In this document: piece after piece, positions 1-7,431 of the stretch
Layout of the letters: every line of letters starts with the position of its first letter
Position numbering within the stretch: the stretch's first letter is position 1
Assembly (NCBI GenBank): GCA_964618175.1
Contig: CAZTZX010000047.1
Span: forward strand, 1-15,217
Direction of reading: 5' to 3'
DNA from: DTU018 sp964618175
Lineage (GTDB): Bacteria > Bacillota > Syntrophomonadia > Syntrophomonadales > Syntrophomonadaceae
Length of the DNA stretch: 15,217 bases
Notes under the pieces: generated by a model
What the model was told of the DNA's origin: nothing
Database searches by the model: none
What the model saw: the letters and a program-made list of their open reading frames with translations, nothing else
Program-made: the position numbers and the translations under genes

Positions 1-1793
1 ATAAAGGTGATACAACCTTCGCGATCGTAAGTAAAAAACATTTCATGCAAATTGTCAATGAGGGTGTTTAAGTAGTTCACCTGCTTGCGCAGTTTCTTTT
101 CGCTGGTCTGCAACGCTTCTTCCGCTTTTTTACGAGCAGTGATATCCCGTATCAAGCCGCTGAAACCTATGATCTCTTTGCCTTCCCTGATGGGCATAGC
201 GGTGCATTCTACCACCATATCCTGGCCGTTTTTGCGCTTGACATGCCACTCAAAGTCACGTACGGTTTTACCGGTCTTGTAAACTTGTTGGAAGGTCTTT
301 TTGACCCGCCTAACATTATCTTCATCCATAAATGCTCGGAAACTCATACCCAAAAAATCTTCAGCACGGTAAACAGTCTGTTCTGCTAAATAGCGGTTGA
401 CAAACTGGAAGTTGCCGACCAAGTCTACTTCAAAGTACGAGTCATCAATACGTTCAATCATATTGCGGTACTTCTGTTCACTCTCAAATAGAGCTTGTTC
501 AACCTGTTTGCGCTCGGTGATATTGCGCATGGTCTCTATAGCCCCCACCAGGTTACCGCCCCGATCCCATAGGGGTGTGCTTTTACAAGAAAGATAGGAT
601 CCACCTACTCCCAACTGCGGGCAGTATATTTCAGCAAACAAAGTTTCCTTCTCTTTCTTGCTAATATTGATATCCGCCTTTTCAGCCAGCTGGGGGTCAA
701 TCGCCAGGTCGATTAGCATGGGGAGACGGCGTCCGAAGAAAGGAATGGCATACTCGTAGTTACCTTTTCCCAGGATATCGCGAGCTTTGATCCCGGTCAA
801 TTCCTCCAGAGCATGGTTCCATAAATCTACTCGACCCTGTCGGTCAATAATAAAGGTAGGCTCAGGTAAAAAATCCATAAAAGTCTGCAATCTTAGATGG
901 GCTTCACTTAAGGCGTCCTTATTCGTTTCCGCTTCCTCTAACTGGGCGCGCAGTTCTTCTTCTGTGGCCAGTTGCTGCTGATTAGCTGCTATCAGTTCCT
1001 CACGAGTCCTAAGTAAGTCATCATGGCTCTGCCTTAGATCCTTTTCCAGGTGCCGCCTTTCGGTCACATCTTCGGCCAAAGCCATTTCCCCGATAATTTC
1101 ACCATTTTTAAGGATCGAAGAGGCTTTGATCTGCAAAACTCGCTCACTTCCATCGTGATGGACGACCTTGGTCAGATAAACCCCCGGTTTACTTTCCTTG
1201 ATCCGTTGATGAAACCCTTCCATGAACAAAGCCTGATGTTTTTGCGGTATGAAATCCCACAGAAAACAGCCCCTGACTTCATGGAGCCCATAACCTAACA
1301 TGTCCAACGATTTACGATTTGCAAACGTAATCCGTCCAGTTAAATCGTAGGTGTAAAAAAGCTCATTGATATTATCCAGGAGCATGCGATAATCGTTATC
1401 GTCATTTGGTTCCACAGCCTGCAGTAAGCAGGTATCAATTTGTTGATTAATACAGAAAAATATAGGTTGCAGGTCTTTCGTGCCAGTTAAGGCGATCGCC
1501 ATCACATCAACTGGTATGCTCTGCCCAGTTCGGTCTACAAATCGGGTGCTATAATGGCACGGGAAGCCTTGCGTGGTCAATTGGGCCAAACAGGAGTATT
1601 CTTCCGCCTGTAGCTCAGGATGGATAAGGACTTTTTTCCAGTTCAAAGCAAGTAGATCCTGGAGCTCATACCCTAAGAGGCCAGCCAAGCCAAGACTGCA
1701 AGCTAGGACTTCGCCCTCAATTGTACCTGCAAAAACAGGGCGCCAACTTCCGGCTATTCGTGATTGAAGCTGACTAATATAGCCCAATTTCAT
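1..1793 (-). CDS. Multi-PAS sensor protein, N-terminal part (C-terminus beyond the left edge)
   Basis: About 597 codons are open from an ATG at 1791-1793 to the window edge with no stop, so the output domain is not visible. A good ribosome binding site (GGGAGG) lies 6 bases before the ATG. The protein is a string of PAS sensory domains: a divergent one at about residues 10-125, then about 134-245 (FYTYDLTGRITFAN), 300-425 (PTFIIDRQGRVDLWN), 440-550 (YFEVDLVGNFQFVN), and a fifth starting near 575 (MFFTYDREGCITF). Domains 2-4 end in the usual PAC tail (DVTERR, NITERK, DITARKKAEEAL). A heptad-rich, Glu/Gln-rich coiled coil fills residues 241-300. There is no N-terminal membrane segment, so it is probably cytosolic. 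By family knowledge the missing end could be a histidine kinase, a GGDEF cyclase or an HD-GYP phosphodiesterase; I cannot tell which. Ligands are unknown. Confidence 0.9.
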   Translation of the reverse strand, partial: MKLGYISQLQSRIAGSWRPVFAGTIEGEVLACSLGLAGLLGYELQDLLALNWKKVLIHPELQAEEYSCLAQLTTQGFPCHYSTRFVDRTGQSIPVDVMAIALTGTKDLQPIFFCINQQIDTCLLQAVEPNDDNDYRMLLDNINELFYTYDLTGRITFANRKSLDMLGYGLHEVRGCFLWDFIPQKHQALFMEGFHQRIKESKPGVYLTKVVHHDGSERVLQIKASSILKNGEIIGEMALAEDVTERRHLEKDLRQSHDDLLRTREELIAANQQQLATEEELRAQLEEAETNKDALSEAHLRLQTFMDFLPEPTFIIDRQGRVDLWNHALEELTGIKARDILGKGNYEYAIPFFGRRLPMLIDLAIDPQLAEKADINISKKEKETLFAEIYCPQLGVGGSYLSCKSTPLWDRGGNLVGAIETMRNITERKQVEQALFESEQKYRNMIERIDDSYFEVDLVGNFQFVNRYLAEQTVYRAEDFLGMSFRAFMDEDNVRRVKKTFQQVYKTGKTVRDFEWHVKRKNGQDMVVECTAMPIREGKEIIGFSGLIRDITARKKAEEALQTSEKKLRKQVNYLNTLIDNLHEMFFTYDREGCITF

Positions 1794-2152
1794 GATTGTC
1801 CTCCCTGGTAAGCATACATCTTATAACTATCACTTAACTGTCACTTTTTTAAAACTTCTCCATCATTTTGGTTATTCTGCCAAAGTCCTAAAACACCTGC
1901 TAAAACTAATAAAAATCCAGGAAATAGTTCCTAGGTCCTATATTTTTAAGTAAGGCAGAGGTGCTAAATGCTACTGTGGCTGATCAATGGCCGCCGTAGT
2001 TTGACTTCACAGTGGTTGGCCTGTTTGGAATAATTCAGTCAGTTCCAGCCCCAGACGTTTAAGCACCTAATAAACATTGGCACATGGTTTCAATTTGGCG
2101 ATGACTGCTTCCTCGTGTAAAATAATAGGAGTTATGATAGGCAGGTAATAAT
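1794..2152. other. Divergent intergenic region between the PAS sensor and the Smr gene
   Basis: This AT-rich stretch of 359 bases lies between two divergently transcribed genes, so it should carry both promoters. The rightward promoter is listed separately. No convincing leftward promoter could be picked. A short near-palindrome (CCAGGAAATAGTTCCTAGG, about 1917-1935) could be a protein-binding site or chance. I see no coding sequence or RNA gene here. Confidence 0.5.
2095..2123 (+). promoter_or_regulatory. Probable sigma-A-type promoter of the Smr-domain gene
   Basis: A -35 box TTGGCG (2095-2100) and a -10 box TAAAAT (2118-2123) are separated by the ideal 17 bases and lie about 30 bases before the start codon. 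Each box differs from consensus at one or two positions. The metallo-hydrolase downstream may be read from the same promoter. Confidence 0.5.
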
Positions 2153-2575
2153 ATGAAAATTGAAACAGTCAACCTCCATAATTTAGGATTAAACGAAGCA
2201 CTTGCCAAAGCTGAGCATAATTTGGTCTGGGCTATTGACCATCAAGTAGATGTAATCGATTTTATTCACGGCAAAGGCTTGCATAGTGAACGACGCTTTT
2301 CCGTCATCAAACAGGAATTACGCCGCTACCTTAAAAGCAACCCTTTATTAAGCAATTCTGGGTATAAGGTAGTACCGGGCGAATCTAATCTACCGATCGC
2401 TTTAAGTTTTGATGAAGGCCATACTCTGGTGGTGGCGCGCGGACTTGAAAAAGAACATCTGGGAGGACAACGCCAGCAGCAGAAAAACCAGATGTTGTTC
2501 TCAGAGCAGGGTCGTCAGATGAGAAAAGGTGCTAAGGCCCAGCAGGCTTCTAAGCGGAAGCGTAGGCGACGTTAG
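2153..2575 (+). CDS. Stand-alone Smr-domain protein with a basic tail
   Basis: This 140-residue protein has the two hallmark motifs of a Smr domain. An N-terminal LHNLG matches the LDLHG motif (residues 8-12, VNLHNLG), and IHGKGLHSE matches the HGKG motif (about residues 38-46). The domain covers roughly residues 3-62. Smr domains occur at the C-terminus of MutS2 and as small separate proteins; several have nicking or RNA endonuclease activity, some linked to ribosome quality control. The rest is a short linker followed by a very basic tail ending in KRKRRRR, which suggests nucleic-acid binding. The usual acidic or Gly residue after LHG is replaced (N for G), so catalytic competence is uncertain. 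The start ATG has only a weak ribosome site (GCAGGT). The gene may be co-transcribed with the downstream metallo-hydrolase, 88 bases away. Confidence 0.8.
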   Translation: MKIETVNLHNLGLNEALAKAEHNLVWAIDHQVDVIDFIHGKGLHSERRFSVIKQELRRYLKSNPLLSNSGYKVVPGESNLPIALSFDEGHTLVVARGLEKEHLGGQRQQQKNQMLFSEQGRQMRKGAKAQQASKRKRRRR

Positions 2576-2663
2576 TCAACCACCTACCCTCTTCAATGTG
2601 TTTCCTTTCACCTCGGTTTTCTGCTAAACTGGTTTTTAGCGCTCTTATCAAGGAGGTTTTATT

Positions 2664-3587
2664 GTGTTTACCCGTGTTACTGATCAAGTCTATATGGTGG
2701 CACCTGCCGATCATGGCAGTTTTCCGAGCTCTATTTCGTTTTACATTGATGATAAAATTCCCACTTTAATCGACACTCCCTTGACCATATGGTCAGAGGC
2801 ATTTAAGGCCAGTATGGGAAATCACCCGGTGAAAAAGATTTTGAACACTCATTACCACCGCGACCATACCGGGTGCAACCAGCTGTTTCCTGAAGCAGAT
2901 GTTCATGCTCATCCCGCCGATATCCCGGCTATGATTTCGCAAGATGAATTTATTCGCTACTATGGTTTTGATCAGTATGCTAATCAAGCGCTAACTGATG
3001 AAATGATGTCCTGGTTAAAATGGTTGCCTAGTCCAGTTAACCATCCATTGGAGGACGGGCAAATAATTAAACTGGGCGAGGTAGAGTTGACCGTTATTCA
3101 TACTCCCGGGCATACTCCGGGACACTGTGTCTTTTACTGGGAAAAGCAAGGCATGCTCTTTTCCGGTGACATCGATCTCACCAGTTTCGGCCCCTGGTAT
3201 GGCAATATTAATAGTGATATCACCCAGTTGATCACCTCTATCAAGAATCTTATCAACCTGAATCCCCGGGTGGTTTGTTCAGGCCATAAAGGCGTAATTG
3301 ATCACAATGTTTCCGGTCGGCTGCATAAATATCTAGATCGTCTCCTGGAAAAAGAAGACCACATACTAGAAGCTCTGCAACAGCCTCTAACTCTGGATGA
3401 ATTAGTACGCCGTAAACTGGTCTATGGAAAATGGGGTAAATCTGAATCTCAATACTATTACTTTGAAAAACTCAGTATAATGGTTCACCTGCGCCGCCTG
3501 ATCGAACTGCAGCAAGTGGAGGAATACGAGGGCAAATACCGCTCCACCGGCAAATCCATCCCTCAATGTGCCACAGCGTTAAAATAG
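2664..3587 (+). CDS. Metallo-beta-lactamase-fold hydrolase with C-terminal winged helix
   Basis: The 307-residue protein starts at GTG, 7 bases after a perfect AGGAGG (2651-2656). It shows the full metal-binding set of the metallo-beta-lactamase superfamily: HYHRDH (H63, H65, D67, H68), the HTPGHTPGH loop with H150, D169 in FSGD, and H208 in SGHKG, which together should hold two zinc or iron ions. Residues about 232-290 form a helical region (LDELVRRKLVYG, then FEKLSIMVHLRRL) that resembles the winged-helix extension of LACTB2-like members. The family includes glyoxalase II-like thioesterases, nucleases and other hydrolases, and the substrate here cannot be read from the sequence. It follows the Smr gene on the same strand. 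A T-rich run (ATTTTTTTAG) right after the stop may serve as a terminator, although the hairpin is poor. Confidence 0.88.
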   Translation: MFTRVTDQVYMVAPADHGSFPSSISFYIDDKIPTLIDTPLTIWSEAFKASMGNHPVKKILNTHYHRDHTGCNQLFPEADVHAHPADIPAMISQDEFIRYYGFDQYANQALTDEMMSWLKWLPSPVNHPLEDGQIIKLGEVELTVIHTPGHTPGHCVFYWEKQGMLFSGDIDLTSFGPWYGNINSDITQLITSIKNLINLNPRVVCSGHKGVIDHNVSGRLHKYLDRLLEKEDHILEALQQPLTLDELVRRKLVYGKWGKSESQYYYFEKLSIMVHLRRLIELQQVEEYEGKYRSTGKSIPQCATALK

Positions 3588-3614
3588 TATTTTTTTAGAC
3601 GCAGCAACATTAAT

Positions 3615-3670
3615 TGTACCCGATAGGGTACATCAGGAGTCCCCGAAGGGGGATTTACGCTGATCCTTTA
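3615..3670. repeat. Palindromic sequence at the edge of assembly gap 1
   Basis: Two adjacent hairpins are visible: TGTACCC-GATA-GGGTACA (3615-3632, perfect 7-bp stem) and TCCCC-GAA-GGGGGA (3640-3653). The second is enclosed by ATCAG and CTGAT (3632-3636, 3660-3664). The block CATCAGGAGTCCCCG (3631-3645) recurs with one change at the extreme right end of the window (15203-15217). A structured dispersed repeat abutting an N run would explain why assembly stopped here. It could also act as a terminator between the converging genes. Confidence 0.5.
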
Positions 3671-3770
3671 NNNNNNNNNNNNNNNNNNNNNNNNNNNNNN
3701 NNNNNNNNNNNNNNNNNNNNNNNNNNNNNNNNNNNNNNNNNNNNNNNNNNNNNNNNNNNNNNNNNNNNNN
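3671..3770. other. Assembly gap 1 (100 N)
   Basis: Exactly 100 N, a conventional length for a gap of unknown size. It removes the C-terminal end and stop of the methyltransferase gene to its right. Confidence 0.99.
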
Positions 3771-4366
3771 TGAAAACACTCTTTGATGAGGTGGCGTTTA
3801 ATTTCCCGGTTAGTGGCTAGAAACTGGAAGAAGCGATAGCGTCTGCTTTTGATCAAGGTAGTCGGATCAGCAATAGTAACGATCATCCCCTGGGGGTTCA
3901 TACGCCCCGCCGATAGTCCTAATAATTCGACCGGATCCTTAAAGTGATGTAAGGCGGAAGAGTACACAAATAAATCATATTCGGTATCCTGCTCTAAAAA
4001 GGAAAAAGCATCCGCCTCAACGATGTGCAGATCCTCCAATCCTAACCTGGCTGCCCGCTCTCGGGCAATATTTAACATCTTATCTGATAAATCCACCAGG
4101 GTAACATCACTGTCCGGCTGAATAGACTTGATAACAAAAGCAGCCTTGCCAGCTCCACCGCACATATCCACCGCTCTGACCGGGCGGTTCAATCTCTGCC
4201 GCAGAGCTTTCAAGACAGCGGCTAATATGACTTCATATTCTATATAGGAATAACGGGGCTCTTCAAAATCCTCATAAAATTTGACGATATCATCGCGCTG
4301 ATATTTTTCAATATTAGCCTGTAAAATCTCATTTTCAGAGTATTCATGCCAGTCCTTGCTGCTCAT
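3771..4366 (-). CDS. SAM-dependent class I methyltransferase, C-terminus lost in a gap
   Basis: The first 198 residues are present. The ATG at 4364-4366 has a strong AGGAGG ribosome site 7 bases before it. The Rossmann-type methyltransferase motifs are clear: motif I VRAVDMCGGAGKAA (about 63-76), an acidic residue ending strand 2 (D92 in LVDLS), VEADAF (117-121) and the post-motif YSSALHHFKDP (135-145). This architecture is UbiE/Methyltransf_11-like; the substrate cannot be deduced. The gene is last in the run of leftward genes that begins with the B12 transporter, 144 bases after cbrT and with no clear terminator between, so co-transcription with B12 uptake is plausible. A role in corrinoid modification is only a guess. 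No frame left of the gap can be assigned to its end. Confidence 0.82.
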
Positions 4367-4510
4367 TCAATTCCTCCTGCCATACTTGTCTGCCACTGTT
4401 TTCGGTGCCAGCCTGTCTAATTCCTTTTTTAGCCGACCAACAGCCCCTATTATCCTCCGTCTAACGTTTTTTGGACTTGTGAATTAGGCAGAAGATCCGC
4501 TATGCTCCTT

Positions 4511-5224
4511 CTATGGTTGGGAAGTCAGATCGTCTGTCGGCAGGAATCTGTTGCGATAGCGAACCAGATAGTTGAAAAAAGGGCGGGCAAAAATGATGGC
4601 AAAGATGACATTCCCAGCTGCATGCATGGTATCAAATAGAATACTACTGGCCCAGGTAGCGCCCCAGGTAGTCCAGGTCAGAGGATAAACTAAATTCAAC
4701 CAATGCCAGGTGTTCAAAAATATGCCAAAAAGAAAGGCTGCCAAAACTGACATGATCAAAAAGGGCATTAACGCCAGATCTCTTCTGCCTCTGCCTAAAA
4801 ATCCTCCTAATAATCCACATATTCCCCAGGCGATCATCTGCCAGAGAGTCCAGGGACCATGGCCCAAGAAAAAGTTGGAAATTAAACCGGTCAGCATGCC
4901 TATAATAAAACCAGTGCCACTGCCAAAAACATAACCGCTCAGCAGAACTAGGAAGGTGACCGGTTGAACACTGGGCAGACTCGCAAAAAGGATCCTTCCC
5001 AGAGAGGCTAAAGCTGCCAAGGCCGCGGTAACCGATATTACCATGGTATTTATGGGCTGGCGACCGGTAGACCACATTAAGAGTGCTAGGATGACCAGGA
5101 GCAATAAAGTGCTCACCAGTCCCCAATTGAGTGCAGCCATTGACCAAGAAACCAGACTAGCCCACAAGGCTAAGGCTGCCAATACTGCCACCAGTACCAC
5201 CGGCATCAGGGGTTTTCTAACCAT
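4511..5224 (-). CDS. cbrT: Substrate-specific (S) component of a predicted cobalamin ECF transporter
   Basis: This 237-residue, strongly hydrophobic protein has about six membrane segments. The region from residue 85 to 143 (PSVQPVTFLVLLSGYVFG, then GFIIGMLTGLISNFFLGHGPW and WGICGLLGGFLG) is the typical core of an ECF-type S component, which captures a vitamin and is energised by the T and ATPase subunits. The call as the cobalamin type rests on context: it is the fourth gene after a B12 riboswitch, following a DUF4430 lipoprotein, T component and double ATPase, the gene set known as CbrTUV. The start at 5222-5224 has GGAGG 12 bases upstream, a little far. An alternative ATG six codons in (near 5206) cannot be ruled out. 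The C-terminal tail after residue 222 is polar and probably cytosolic. Confidence 0.83.
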   Translation of the reverse strand: MVRKPLMPVVLVAVLAALALWASLVSWSMAALNWGLVSTLLLLVILALLMWSTGRQPINTMVISVTAALAALASLGRILFASLPSVQPVTFLVLLSGYVFGSGTGFIIGMLTGLISNFFLGHGPWTLWQMIAWGICGLLGGFLGRGRRDLALMPFLIMSVLAAFLFGIFLNTWHWLNLVYPLTWTTWGATWASSILFDTMHAAGNVIFAIIFARPFFNYLVRYRNRFLPTDDLTSQP

Positions 5225-5227
5225 GTC

Positions 5228-6493
5228 TTATCCCATCCTCCCCAGGGCATTGAACTGCTTCCTTCTCCAGTAANNNNNNNNNNNNNNNNNNNNNNNNNNN
5301 NNNNNNNNNNNNNNNNNNNNNNNNNNNNNNNNNNNNNNNNNNNNNNNNNNNNNNNNNNNNNNNNNNNNNNNNNGCAGATGCAACTGCTCCAGTAATTCAC
5401 CGGTTCGGGAGTGATCGTCCAGTTTCAAACTACGGCAGGTGAACTCGATTTCTTCTCGTACAGTAGGTGAGAATAGGTAATCACCCGGTTCCTGTGATAA
5501 ATAGCCTATTTTCCGAGCTAAGCCAGATGCACTCATTCGACTGGGATCCTCTCCCAGTACACCCACCTGCCCTTTGAGGGGTTTAATAGTCCCGGTCAGC
5601 AACTTTAATAGGGTAGTTTTCCCAGCCCCATTAGCACCCATTAAACAGGTGATCTCACCAGCATGTAAATCCAAATTACACTGTTTTAGTACCGGTTCGC
5701 TGCTATGAGGATATTGAAAATCCACCTTATCAAGACCTGCCACCCGGCCACCATCGTAGCAGACAACCGGCCTGCTGGCTGCCTGCCATGCCACTGTATC
5801 GGAAAGAGGTCTGGGTTCAGTTGATGGTTGAGTCTGCATACTCCCCTCATGTAAATACCATATAGTGTCGGCCAGTTGACTAAGCTTGTCCAGACGATGC
5901 TCGGCTACCACAATGGATATCCCCCACCAGCGACGGCACTGCTCAAGATAATCCAAAAACTGATCCACCGAGGCTGAATCTAATTGTGACAAGGGTTCAT
6001 CCAAAAGTAGCAACCGGGGTCCAACCGCCATGATGGACGCCAAGAGTGTTTTCTGTTTCCATCCCCCGGACAAATGAAGAATTGGCTGATTCAACCAAGG
6101 CTGCATGGCAAAGGCCCCGGTCACTTCCTGTAACCTAGCTTGCATTCGCAAACGATCATAGCCAAGGTTCTCCATGCCGAAAAGCAATTCCTGATCGACC
6201 CGCGTGGTTACCAGTTGGCTTTCCGGATCCTGAAACAAGAGGCCTACCTGGCTGGACAACTCACGATGTGACCACTCAGGTAGGCTCTTGCCCATAAGTT
6301 CGATCTCTCCCTGTAAATTACCCCCATAAAAATGCGGTATCAGTCCAGCCATGATGCGCAGCAAGGTTGATTTACCACTGCCGGACAGGCCCGCCATCAA
6401 CACGAACTGCCCCTCCTGCACATCAAGACTTATATCCTCCAACTCAAGGTGTTGGCTTTCCGGATAAGTATAGCTCACCTTTTGCAAACTCAT
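5228..6493 (-). CDS. cbrU: Double ATPase of a predicted cobalamin ECF transporter, interrupted by assembly gap 2
   Basis: Two ABC ATPase domains are fused in one chain, as in CbrU and other EcfA-type fusions. Domain 1 is complete: Walker A GLSGSGKST (35-43), Q-loop FQDPESQL (87-94), signature LSGGW (141-145), Walker B LLLLDE (161-166) and H-loop H199. Domain 2 has Walker A GANGAGKTT (286-294) and Q-loop YLSQEPGDY (331-339) but runs into the N run after residue 373, before its signature and Walker B. Left of the gap, one frame ends YWRRKQFNALGRMG with a stop at 5228-5230, 3 bases before cbrT. This is a plausible true C-terminus, but the frame across a gap of unknown size is unproven. The start ATG has GGGAG 5 bases upstream and lies within the end of cbrV (50-base overlap), suggesting translational coupling. 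Confidence 0.88.
   Translation of the reverse strand: MSLQKVSYTYPESQHLELEDISLDVQEGQFVLMAGLSGSGKSTLLRIMAGLIPHFYGGNLQGEIELMGKSLPEWSHRELSSQVGLLFQDPESQLVTTRVDQELLFGMENLGYDRLRMQARLQEVTGAFAMQPWLNQPILHLSGGWKQKTLLASIMAVGPRLLLLDEPLSQLDSASVDQFLDYLEQCRRWWGISIVVAEHRLDKLSQLADTIWYLHEGSMQTQPSTEPRPLSDTVAWQAASRPVVCYDGGRVAGLDKVDFQYPHSSEPVLKQCNLDLHAGEITCLMGANGAGKTTLLKLLTGTIKPLKGQVGVLGEDPSRMSASGLARKIGYLSQEPGDYLFSPTVREEIEFTCRSLKLDDHSRTGELLEQLHLXXXXXXXXXXXXXXXXXXXXXXXXXXXXXXXXXXYWRRKQFNALGRMG
5274..5373. other. Assembly gap 2 (100 N) inside cbrU
   Basis: Exactly 100 N. The missing part of the second ATPase domain (signature, Walker B, D-loop, H-loop) normally needs about 100 residues, so the real gap should be nearer 300 bases than 100. 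Confidence 0.99.
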
Positions 6494-7400
6494 CAGTGCT
6501 CCCAGCAGGCTCCCCTCCCTTCCCCAGGCAAGGTATAACCAGTAAAAACCAAATAACTGGCGCTGGCCCCATTTCGATCCAGTCGATAGCTGTTAACTGC
6601 GGGTAATATGCATACTCGCCCCAGCCCAGAACCATTACCGCAACACTTAGTATGCCCAGGGCGAGCAGGCTGAATAGAGTCCGGCTATCGTTCCTTTGCC
6701 AGGTTTCCCGATAGTAATTGCTGCGTTTCCCACTACCAAATCCTCTTCCATACATGGATTCAGCCATTTCCACTGAGCGCTCCAAACTGGTCAACAATAA
6801 AACGGAACAGATGGGCAAAAAGCTTTTGATGCGCTCTATTAATCCCCCCGAACTCCATTCTACTCCGCGACAGCGCTGTACTTCGGCTATGCGGTGGTAT
6901 TCTTCCAGCATTAGGGGTATCAGGCGCAAAGCCAGGTTAAAGGTGAAAGCCCAGCGTTGGCCAAACAAGCCCAACAAACGCAAGGTCTTGGCTGGGCTGA
7001 CCAAAGCAAAAAAGGAAGCACAGGCGCTTATTATCACCAGCAGACGCAGAGCCATGCCCCCCCCATAGGCCAGAGCTTCCCAGGTGAAAGGCAGATAATA
7101 ACCTTCGGAACCGATCGGGTGAGGAAACATCACAGTGCTTCCCGACCGGGAAAATAGCACATTAAGTAGCATAATGAATATGACCAATGGAATGGCCATT
7201 CGCAGGTAGGCCCACCAGTAGGATAAGGTATCAGAAGCCTTCATGATCACCGCTATAGCCGCTAACAGAGCTAGCAGATAAATAGGATGGTTAAACATCA
7301 AAGCCAATAAAAGCAAGCCCAAATGTAAACCCGCCAATAATCCATAATGAAGCTTGAACAGCGGTCGGTCTTTTTCACTAAATACAGGGATCTGTTGCAT
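6444..7400 (-). CDS. cbrV: Transmembrane (T) component of a predicted cobalamin ECF transporter
   Basis: The protein has 318 residues with about six membrane segments (near 20-36, 40-53, 67-83, 112-133, 243-260, 280-290). It carries the two short cytoplasmic motifs by which EcfT proteins couple to their ATPases: QRCRG (175-179, in the usual ARG position after RLIPLMLEEYHR) and YGRGF (217-221, after ERSVEMAESM). This places it firmly in the CbiQ/EcfT family. The start ATG at 7398-7400 has AGGA six bases upstream and lies 31 bases after the stop of the lipoprotein gene. Its last 50 bases overlap the start of cbrU, so the two are probably translationally coupled. In the membrane it would link the S component to the double ATPase. 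The hydrophilic C-terminal tail (about 292-318) is encoded largely by the overlap. Confidence 0.9.
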   Translation of the reverse strand: MQQIPVFSEKDRPLFKLHYGLLAGLHLGLLLLALMFNHPIYLLALLAAIAVIMKASDTLSYWWAYLRMAIPLVIFIMLLNVLFSRSGSTVMFPHPIGSEGYYLPFTWEALAYGGGMALRLLVIISACASFFALVSPAKTLRLLGLFGQRWAFTFNLALRLIPLMLEEYHRIAEVQRCRGVEWSSGGLIERIKSFLPICSVLLLTSLERSVEMAESMYGRGFGSGKRSNYYRETWQRNDSRTLFSLLALGILSVAVMVLGWGEYAYYPQLTAIDWIEMGPAPVIWFLLVIPCLGKGGEPAGSTDEFAKGELYLSGKPTP

Positions 7401-7431
7401 ATCCTATCCTCATAATTCCGATCGCTCGGCT

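Noticed and set aside
85..1767. Several plus-strand frames of 60-80 codons in the first 1.8 kb
   Set aside because: All are antisense to the continuous PAS sensor frame and resemble no protein family.
2127..2148. Tiny upstream reading frame ATG ATA GGC AGG TAA before the Smr gene
   Set aside because: AGGAG lies only two bases before this ATG, too close for normal initiation; most likely coincidence.
3566..3670. Minus-strand frame leaving gap 1 (ISVNPPSGTPDVPYR...), about 34 codons
   Set aside because: It overlaps the end of the metallo-hydrolase and passes through the hairpin repeat; no start is visible and no family is recognised.
3614..3820. Plus-strand frame running through gap 1
   Set aside because: It is mostly N with a few codons on each side; the left part is a palindromic repeat and the right part is antisense to the methyltransferase.
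4369..4474. Minus-strand open frame of about 34 codons before the methyltransferase (GRLKKELDRLAPKTVADKYG)
   Set aside because: It looks protein-like but has no suitable start codon or ribosome site within the open stretch; probably chance, possibly a remnant.
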